NCBI GenBank assembly: GCA_911728455.2
Contig: OU452228.1
Coordinates: forward strand, 5,890,001 to 5,954,000
Length of the DNA: 64,000 bases
Source: Marthasterias glacialis
Lineage: Eukaryota > Echinodermata > Asteroidea > Forcipulatida > Asteriidae
Direction: 5' to 3'
Shown: positions 1 to 7,300 of the stretch, piece after piece
How the letters are laid out: each line of letters starts with the position of its first letter
Position numbering within the stretch: position 1 is the stretch's first letter
Made by a program: the position numbers and the translations under genes
The notes under the pieces: model-generated
What the model was told of the DNA's origin: nothing
Seen by the model: the letters and a program-made list of their open reading frames with translations, nothing else
The model's database searches: none

Positions 1-353
1 GGATGCAAGACTATGGCAGCTACCTGCAGGTACAAGAAATTTCTCTCTAGCCCCATTATTTCTGGAGTTATTGGCCGTGGCGCTGCCGACTTCTTTTTTC
101 GGCGTTTTTTTTTTTGCTGGCTTCGGTCCAGCACACACGTAGCGGCCTTTGCTATTGTTGACGTACACACAGCATGGCCTTTTGCACTGGACATCCTCGG
201 GGTGTCCTCACTCCGCGGTCCCTGGCATCATCCCTATTTATCCCGCAGCCCCAAGACCGGCATTTCTGGAAAGCCCATGAGCAGGGCTTTCCAACAGTGT
301 CAGACTTTTGACTTTCCCGCCATTACGTTGGGAGATAGAGCCGTTGCTAAGTC
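1..353 (+). repeat. Left partial monomer, mosaic, T11
   Basis: The 3' 353 bp of a unit. It begins with GGATGCAAGACTATGG, whose CAAGAC form is also seen at 12678 and 55092. It carries the longest T-run in the window (T11, 105-115), the 2-bp-deleted TAGCGG form (141-145), GCCTTTTGC, CATCATCCCTATTTATC and ATTACGTTGG. The first half resembles 55092 onward. The CATCATCCCT and ATTACGTTGG alleles resemble the units starting 50582 and 53018. The unit therefore looks like a recombinant of two types found 50 kb away. Confidence 0.9.
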
Positions 354-1318
354 TTGTTTTCACTCTGTTACAGCTTCGTGTACAAAAGTGCCATTAGACA
401 GGCTTTTGAAGCGCATTCGGAGCAGCCCCGCTCCCTGGTGGTTTCAAGGTGGAAGATGGCCCTGGCTGGCCGGGAAAACCAGATTTTCGGATGCAGGACT
501 ATGGCAGCTACCTGCAGGTACAAGAAATCTCTCTCTAGCCCCATTATTTCTGGAGTTATTGGCCGTGGCGCTGCCGACTTCTTTTTTCGGCGTTTTTTTT
601 TTGCTGGCTTCGGTCCAGCACACACGTATAGGGGCCTTTGCTATTGTTGACGTACACACAGCATGGCCGTATGCACTGGACATCCTCGGGGTGTCCTCAC
701 TCCGCGGTCCTTGGCATCCTCCCTGTTTATCCTGCAGCCCCAAGACCGGCATTTCTGGAAAGCCCATGAGCAGGGCTTTCCAACAGTGTGAGACTTGTCA
801 CTTTCCCGCCAATACTTGGGAGATAGAGCCGTTGCTCAGTCTTGTTTTCACTCTGTTACAGCTTCGTGTACAAAAGTGCCATTAGACAGGCTTTTGAAGC
901 GCATTCGGAGCAGCCCCGCTCCCTGGTGGTTTCAAGGTGGAAGATGGCCCTGGCTGGCCGGGAAAACCAGATTTTCGGATGCAGGACTATAGCAGCTACC
1001 TGCAGGTACAAGAAATTTCTCTCTAGCCCCATTATTTCTGGAGTTATTGGCCGTGGCGCTGCCGACTTCTTTTTTTGGCGTTTTTTTTTGCTGGCTTCGG
1101 TCCAGCACACACGTATAGGGGCCTTTGCTATTGTTGACGTACACACAGCATGGCCTTTTGCACTGGACATCCTCGGGGTGTCCTCACTCCGCGGTCCCTG
1201 GCATCCTCTCTGTTTATCTCGCAGCCAGAAGACCGGCATTTCTGGAAAGCCCATGAGCAGGGCTTTCCAACAGTGTCAGACTTTTGACTTTCCCGCCATT
1301 ACTTTGGGAGATAGAGCC

Positions 1319-1349
1319 GTTGCTAAGTCTTGTTTTCACTCTGTTACAG
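1319..1349 (+). other. Splice-acceptor-like motif, present in each monomer
   Basis: A branch-point-like TTGCTAAG is followed by a pyrimidine-rich run and TTACAG. The spacing and composition fit a eukaryotic 3' splice site. Variants in other units change TTACAG to TCACAG (for example 17902, 20831, 21807 and 27660 units) or TGACAG (24733, 44238 and 44727 units), and all keep the terminal AG. Whether it is ever used is unknown; pyrimidine runs ending in AG are common by chance. Confidence 0.35.
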
Positions 1350-1493
1350 CTTCGTGTACAAAAGTGCCATTAGACAGGCTTTTGAAGCGCATTCGGAGCA
1401 GCCCCGCTCCCTGGTGGTTTCAAGGTGGAAGATGGCCCTGGCTGGCCGGGAAAACCAGATTTTCGGATGCAGGACTATGGCAGCTACCTGCAG
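1350..1493 (+). other. 144-bp exon-like segment between acceptor- and donor-like motifs
   Basis: The segment starts after the acceptor-like CAG and ends at CTGCAG followed by GTACAAG, a moderate match to a 5' splice donor (CAG/GTRAGT). It is exactly 48 codons long. Two of the three forward frames have no stop, while the third has TAG and TGA early. I do not recognise either peptide. The segment includes GAAGCGCATTCGG (CpG-decayed to GTGCATTC or GCACATTC in some units) and the variable GGCTGGCCGGG / GGCTTTCCGGG / GGCTGTCCGGG / GGCTGGCCGTT site. Stops arise freely in some units (GCCGTTAAAA, GGTAGTTTC), so there is no sign that coding is conserved. It could be a relic exon captured into the satellite, or coincidence. 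Confidence 0.25.
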
Positions 1494-1557
1494 GTACAAG
1501 AAATTTCTCTCTAGCCCCATTATTTCTGGAGTTATTGGCCATGGCGCTGCCGACTTC

Positions 1558-1577
1558 TTTTTTCGGCGTTTTTTTTT
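1558..1577 (+). repeat. T6-CGGCG-T9 homopolymer tract (length-variable)
   Basis: Two T-runs are separated by CGGCG. The second run is 9 in about half the units, 8 in most 487-bp units, 10 in 489-bp units, and 11 in the left partial unit (105-115). Changes inside it include a trailing G after T8 (18390, 30097 and 31561 units), a trailing A after T8 (48631 unit), a leading G (40830 and 41802 units), and CGGC followed by T10 (61779 unit). The pattern fits replication slippage. It is the main cause of monomer length differences, and it shifts the reading frame on both strands. On the reverse strand it reads as an A-rich tract that would be expected to stiffen DNA and disfavour nucleosomes. Confidence 0.9.
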
Positions 1578-1730
1578 GCTGGCTTCAGTCCAGCACACAC
1601 GTATAGGGGCCTTTGCTATTGTTGACGTACACACAGCATGGCCGTATGCACTGGACATCCTCGGGGTGTCCTCATCCCGCGGTCCTTGGCAACCTCCCTG
1701 TTTATTCCGCAGCCCCAAGACCGGCATTTC

Positions 1731-1757
1731 TGGAAAGCCCATGAGCAGGGCTTTCCA
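1731..1757 (+). other. 10-bp perfect inverted repeat, 7-nt loop (hairpin)
   Basis: TGGAAAGCCC (1731-1740) and GGGCTTTCCA (1748-1757) are exact reverse complements around ATGAGCA. The same structure is intact in nearly every unit, for example 267-293. Exceptions include the units ending near 3700, 5650 and 10040 (loop ATAAGCA, right arm GGGCATTCCA, one mismatch), copies with TTGAAAGCCC (36351, 37327, 38790, 61203), and 59743-59770, where the left arm has lost a G and the right arm has a C-to-T change. It could form a cruciform or an RNA hairpin, or mark a dyad protein-binding site. The role is unknown. Confidence 0.85.
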
Positions 1758-2584
1758 ACAGTGTCAGACTTTTGACTTTCCCGCCATTACTTTGGGAGAT
1801 AGAGCCGTTGCTAAGTCTTGTTTTCACTCTGTTACAGCTTCGTGTACAAAAGTGCCATTAGACAGGCTTTTGAAGCGCATTCGGAGCAGCCCCGCTCCCT
1901 GGTGGTTTCAAGGTGGAAGATGGCCCTGGCTGGCCGGGAAAACCAGATTTTCGGATGCAGGACTATGGCAGCTACCTGCAGGTACAAGAAATTTCTCTCT
2001 AGCCCCATTATTTCTGGAGTTATTGGCCGTGGCGCTGCCAACTTCTTTTTTCGGCGTTTTTTTTTTGCTGGCTTCGGTCCAGCACACACGTAGCGGCCTT
2101 TGCTATTGTTGACGTACACACAGCATGGCCGTATGCACTGGACATCCTCGGGGTGTCCTCACTCCGCGGTCCCTGGCATCCTCCCTGTTTATCCCGCAGC
2201 CCCAAGACCGGCATTTCTGGAAAGCCCATGAGCAGGGCTTTCCAACAGTGTCAGACTTTTGACTTTCCCGCCATTACTTTGGGAGATAGAGCCGTTGCTA
2301 AGTCTTGTTTTCACTCTGTTACAGCTTCGTGTACAAAAGTGCCATTAGACAGGCTTTTGAAGCGCATTCGGAGCAGCCCCGCTCCCTGGTGGTTTCAAGG
2401 TGGAAGATGGCCCTGGCTGGCCGGGAAAACCAGATTTTAGGATGCAGGACTATGGCAGCTACCTGCAGGTACAAGAAATTTCTCTCTAGCCCCATTATTT
2501 CTGGAGTTATTGGCCGTGGTGCTGCCAACTTCTTTTTTCGGCGTTTTTTTTTGCTGGCTTCAGTCCAGCACACACGTATAGGGG

Positions 2585-5500
2585 CCTTTGCTATTGTTGA
2601 CGTACACACAGCATGGCCTTTTGCACTGGACATCCTCGGGGTGTCCTCACTCCGCGGTCCCTGGCATCCTCCCTGTTTATCCCGCAGTCCCAAGACCGGC
2701 ATTTCTGGAAAGCCCATGAGCAGGGCTTTCCAACAGTGTCAGACTTGTCACTTTCCCGCCATTACTTTGGGAGATAGAGCCGTTGCTAAGTCTTGTTTTC
2801 ACTCTGTTACAGCTTCGTGTACAAAAGTGCCATTAGACAGGCTTTTGAAGCGCATTCGGAGCAGCCCCGCTCTCTGGTGGTTTCAAGGTGGAAGATGGCC
2901 CTGGCTGGCCGGGAAAACCAGATTTTCGGATGCAGGACTATGGCAGCTACCTGCAGGTACAAGAAATTTCTCTCTAGCCCCTTTATTTCTGGAGTTATTG
3001 GCCGTGGCGCTGCCGACTTCTTTTTTTGGCGTTTTTTTTTGCTGGCTTCAGTCCAACACACACGTATAGGGGCCTTTGCTATTGTTGACGTACACACAGC
3101 ATGGCCTTTTGCACTGGACATCCTCGGGGTGTCCTCACTCCGCGGTCCCTGGCATCCTTCCTGTTTATCCCGCAGCCCCAAGACCGGCATTTCTGGAAAG
3201 CCCATGAGCAGGTCTTTCCAACAGTGTCAGACTTGTCACTTTCTCGCCATTACTTTGGGAGATAGAGCCGTTGCTAAGTCTTGTTTTCACTCTGTTACAG
3301 CTTCGTGTACAAAAGTGCCATTAGACAGGCTTTTGAAGCGCATTCGGAGCAGCCCCGCTCCCTGGTGGTTTCAAGGTGGAAGATGGCCCTGGCTGGCCGG
3401 GAAAACCAGATTTTCGGATGCAGGACTATGGCAGCTACCTGCAGGTACAAGAAATTTCTCTCTAGCCCCATTATTTCTGGAGTTATTGGCCGTGGCGCTG
3501 CCGACTTCTTTTTTCGGCGTTTTTTTTTGCTGGCTTCAGTCCAGCACACACGTATAGGGGCCTTTGCTATTGTTGACGTACACACAGCATGGCCGTATGC
3601 ACTGGACATCCTCGGGGTGTCCTCACTCCGCGGTCCCTGGCATCCTCCCTGTTTATCCCGCAGCCCCAAGACCGGCATTTCTGGAAAGCCCATAAGCAGG
3701 GCATTCCAACAGTGTCCAACTTGTCACTTTCCCGCCATTACTTTGGAAGATAGAGCCGTTGGTAAGTCTTGTTTTCACTCTGTTACAGCTTCGTGTACAA
3801 AAGTGCCATTAGACAGGCTTTTGAAGCGCATTCGGAGCAGCCCCGCTCCCTGGTGGTTTCAAGGTGGAAGATGGCCCTGGCTGTCCGGGAAAACCAGATT
3901 TTCGGATGCAGGACTATGGCAGCTACCTGCAGGTACAAGAAATTTCTCTCTAGCCCCATTATTTCTGGAGTTATTGGCCGTGGCGCTGCCGACTTCTTTT
4001 TTCGGCGTTTTTTTTGCTGGCTTCAGTCCAGCACACACGTATAGGGGCCTTTGCTATTGTTGACGTACACACTGCATGGCCGTATGCACTGGACATCCTC
4101 GGGGTGTCCTCACTCCGCGGTCCCTGGCATCCTCCCTGTTTATTCCGCAGCCCCAAGACCGGCATTTCTGGAAAGCCCATGAGCAGGGCTTTCCAACAGT
4201 GTTAGACTTTTGACTTTCCCGCCATTACTTTGGGAGATAGAGCCGTTGCTAAGTCTTGTTTTCACTCTGTTACAGCTTCGTGTACAAAAGTGCCATTAGA
4301 CAGGCTTTTGAAGCGCATTCGGAGCAGCCCCGCTCCCTGGTGGTTTCAAGGTGGAAGATGGCCCTGGCTGGCCGGGAAAACCAGATTTTAGGATGCAGGA
4401 CTATGGCAGCTACCTGCAGGTACAAGAAATTTCTCTCTAGCCCCATTATTTCTGGAGTTATTGGCCGTGGCGCTGCCAACTTCTTTTTTCGGCGTTTTTT
4501 TTTGCTGGCTTCGGTCCAGCACACACGTAGCGGCCTTTGCTATTGTTGACGTACACACAGCATGGCCTTTTGCACTGGACATCCTCGGGGTGTCCTCACT
4601 CCGCGGTCCCTGGCATCCTCCCTGTTTATCCCGCAGTCCCAAGACCGGCATTTCTGGAAAGCCCATGAGCAGGGCTTTCCAACAGTGTCAGACTTGTCAC
4701 TTTCCCGCCATTACTTTGGGAGATAGAGCCGTTGCTAAGTCTTGTTTTCACTCTGTTACAGCTTCGTGTACAAAAGTGCCATTAGACAGGCTTTTGAAGC
4801 GCATTCGGAGCAGCCCCGCTCTCTGGTGGTTTCAAGGTGGAAGATGGCCCTGGCTGGCCGGGAAAACCAGATTTTCGGATGCAGGACTATGGCAGCTACC
4901 TGCAGGTACAAGAAATTTCTCTCTAGCCCCTTTATTTCTGGAGTTATTGGCCGTGGCGCTGCCGACTTCTTTTTTTGGCGTTTTTTTTTGCTGGCTTCAG
5001 TCCAACACACACGTATAGGGGCCTTTGCTATTGTTGACGTACACACAGCATGGCCTTTTGCACTGGACATCCTCGGGGTGTCCTCACTCCGCGGTCCCTG
5101 GCATCCTTCCTGTTTATCCCGCAGCCCCAAGACCGGCATTTCTGGAAAGCCCATGAGCAGGTCTTTCCAACAGTGTCAGACTTGTCACTTTCTCGCCATT
5201 ACTTTGGGAGATAGAGCCGTTGCTAAGTCTTGTTTTCACTCTGTTACAGCTTCGTGTACAAAAGTGCCATTAGACAGGCTTTTGAAGCGCATTCGGAGCA
5301 GCCCCGCTCCCTGGTGGTTTCAAGGTGGAAGATGGCCCTGGCTGGCCGGGAAAACCAGATTTTCGGATGCAGGACTATGGCAGCTACCTGCAGGTACAAG
5401 AAATTTCTCTCTAGCCCCATTATTTCTGGAGTTATTGGCCGTGGCGCTGCCGACTTCTTTTTTCGGCGTTTTTTTTTGCTGGCTTCAGTCCAGCACACAC

Positions 5501-6530
5501 GTATAGGGGCCTTTGCTATTGTTGACGTACACACAGCATGGCCGTATGCACTGGACATCCTCGGGGTGTCCTCACTCCGCGGTCCCTGGCATCCTCCCTG
5601 TTTATCCCGCAGCCCCAAGACCGGCATTTCTGGAAAGCCCATAAGCAGGGCATTCCAACAGTGTCCAACTTGTCACTTTCCCGCCATTACTTTGGAAGAT
5701 AGAGCCGTTGGTAAGTCTTGTTTTCACTCTGTTACAGCTTCGTGTACAAAAGTGCCATTAGACAGGCTTTTGAAGCGCATTCGGAGCAGCCCCGCTCCCT
5801 GGTGGTTTCAAGGTGGAAGATGGCCCTGGCTGTCCGGGAAAACCAGATTTTCGGATGCAGGACTATGGCAGCTACCTGCAGGTACAAGAAATTTCTCTCT
5901 AGCCCCATTATTTCTGGAGTTATTGGCCGTGGCGCTGCCGACTTCTTTTTTCGGCGTTTTTTTTGCTGGCTTCAGTCCAGCACACACGTATAGGGGCCTT
6001 TGCTATTGTTGACGTACACACTGCATGGCCGTATGCACTGGACATCCTCGGGGTGTCCTCACTCCGCGGTCCCTGGCATCCTCCCTGTTTATTCCGCAGC
6101 CCCAAGACCGGCATTTCTGGAAAGCCCATGAGCAGGGCTTTCCAACAGTGTTAGACTTTTGACTTTCCCGCCATTACTTTGGGAGATAGAGCCGTTGCTA
6201 AGTCTTGTTTTCACTCTGTTACAGCTTCGTGTACAAAAGTGCCATTAGACAGGCTTTTGAAGCGCATTCGGAGCAGCCCCGCTCCCTGGTGGTTTCAAGG
6301 TGGAAGATGGCCCTGGCTGGCCGGGAAAACCAGATTTTAGGATGCAGGACTATGGCAGCTACCTGCAGGTACAAGAAATTTCTCTCTAGCCCCATTATTT
6401 CTGGAGTTATTGGCCGTGGCGCTGCCAACTTCTTTTTTCGGCGTTTTTTTTTGCTGGCTTCGGTCCAGCACACACGTAGCGGCCTTTGCTATTGTTGACG
6501 TACACACAGCATGGCCTTTTGCACTGGACA
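2585..6530 (+). repeat. Tandem four-monomer higher-order repeat, period 1949 bp
   Basis: Units starting 2793, 3281, 3769 and 4256 recur as 4742, 5230, 5718 and 6205, each shifted by 1949 bp. Shared rare markers include CGCAGTCCCAAG (2683, 4632), CCCCTTTATTTC, TTTTTTTGGCG, CCAACACACACG, GGTCTTTCC, TTTCTCGCC, CCCATAAGCAGGGCATTCC with GTGTCCAAC and TTTGGAAGATAG, GTTGGTAAGTC, GGCTGTCCGGG and CACACTGCATGG. Peptides read through both copies are identical over hundreds of residues. The match begins just after the TATAGGGG/TAGCGG site near 2585, where the 2305 and 4256 units differ. It ends at CATCCTCGGGG versus CATCTTCGGGG near 4583/6532. This is a recent duplication of exactly four units. Confidence 0.93.
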
Positions 6531-7300
6531 TCTTCGGGGTGTCCTCACTCCGCGGTCCCTGGCATCCTCCCTGTTTATCCCGCAGCCCCAAGACCGGCAT
6601 TTCTGGAAAGCCCATGAGCAGGGCTTTCCAACAGTGTCAGACTTGTCACTTTCCCGCCATTACTTTGGGAGATAGAGCCGTTGCTAAGTCTTGTTTTCAC
6701 TCTGTTACAGCTTCGTGTACAAAAGTGCCATTAGACAGGCTTTTGAAGCGCATTCGGAGCAGCCCCGCTCCCTGGTGGTTTCAAGGTGGAAGATGGCCCT
6801 GGCTGGCCGGGAAAACCAGATTTTAGGATGCAGGACTATGGCAGCTACCTGCAGGTACAAGAAATTTCTCTCTAGCCCCATTATTTCTGGAGTTATTGGC
6901 CGTGGTGCTGCCAACTTCTTTTTTCGGCGTTTTTTTTTGCTGGCTTCAGTCCGGCACACACGTATAGGGGCCTTTGCTATTGTTGACGTACACACAGCAT
7001 GGCCTTTTGCACTGGACATCCTCGGGGTGTCCTCACTCCGCGGTCCCTGGCATCCTCCCTGTTTATCCCGCAGCCCCAAGACCGGCATTTCTGGAAAGCC
7101 CATGAGCAGGGCTTTCCAACAGTGTTAGACTTGTCACTTTCCCGCCATTACTTTGGGAGATAGAGCCGTTGCTAAGTCTTGTTTTCACTCTGTTACAGCT
7201 TCGTGTACAAAAGTGCCATTAGACAGGCTTTTGAAGCGCATTCGGAGCAGCCCCGCTCCCTGGTGGTTTCAAGGTGGAAGATGGACCTGGCTGGCCGGGA
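5640..7300 (+). repeat. Block duplicated at +4386 bp (copy 1)
   Basis: Units at 5718 (part), 6205, 6691 and 7179 (5' part) match 10104, 10591, 11077 and 11565 at a shift of 4386 bp (nine monomers). Shared alleles include CCCATAAGCAGGGCATTCC, CACTGCATGG, ATTTTAGGATGC, CATCTTCGGGG, CAGTCCGGCAC and GATGGACCTGG. Differences are few: GGCTGTCCGGG versus GGCTGGCCGGG, TTTGGAAGAT versus TTTAGAAGAT, and GCCGTATGC versus GCCTTATGC. The block overlaps the second copy of the 1949-bp unit, so the nine-monomer event came after, or reused, that duplication. Confidence 0.88.

Larger units (their letters stand above)
1330..1817 (+). repeat. Reference 488-bp monomer with internal landmarks
   Basis: This complete unit serves as the map for the others. 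In order it holds: a pyrimidine-rich stretch ending in CAG (1330-1349); a 144-bp exon-like segment (1350-1493) ending in a PstI site (CTGCAG, 1488-1493); T6 (1558-1563), CGGCG, then T9 (1569-1577); the TATAGGGG indel site (1602-1609); a SacII site (CCGCGG, 1677-1682); and a 10-bp inverted repeat (1731-1757). The main two-state positions across the array are TTCAG/TTCGG before TCCAG, GCCGTATGC/GCCTTTTGC, TCCCTGG/TCCTTGG, and ACTTTTGAC/ACTTGTCAC. The start of the unit is arbitrary because the array is continuous. This copy has the less common CATCCCGCGG instead of CACTCCGCGG, and GGCCATGG instead of GGCCGTGG. Confidence 0.95.
354..2584 (+). repeat. Mixed monomers, units at 354, 842, 1330, 1818, 2305
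   Basis: Five units without an obvious local higher-order period. The 354 unit has T10 and a 1-bp deletion (AATACTTGGGAG followed by GCTCAGTC, about 811-840). The only other copy of that combination is at about 55901-55930. The 842 unit carries CTATAGCAG, TTTTTTTGGCG in place of T6-CGGCG, CCTCTCTG and GCCAGAAG. The 1818 unit is TAGCGG with GCCAACTTC and T10 (487 bp). The 2305 unit has ATTTTAGGATGC, GGTGCTGCCAAC and TATAGGGG. Nothing other than satellite is present. Confidence 0.9.

Noticed and set aside
1392-1406. CENP-B box (TTCG, A, CGGG core) at TTCGGAGCAGCCCCG
   Set aside because: TTCG and the central A fit, and the last four bases are CCCG instead of CGGG, so seven of nine core bases match. 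Two core mismatches make binding unlikely, and a near-match of this kind is expected by chance in 488 bp.
1558-1609. RNA polymerase III gene with T-run terminator, or a SINE-derived monomer
   Set aside because: T-runs are present, but I found no convincing A box or B box upstream and no tRNA or 5S fold. GCTTCGGTCC is only a weak resemblance to a B box and lies after the T-run.
1330-1817. Internal sub-repeat inside the monomer
   Set aside because: Short shared words such as ATTTCTGGA occur twice (about 1523 and 1725), but their flanks do not align, so I see no support for a smaller ancestral repeat.
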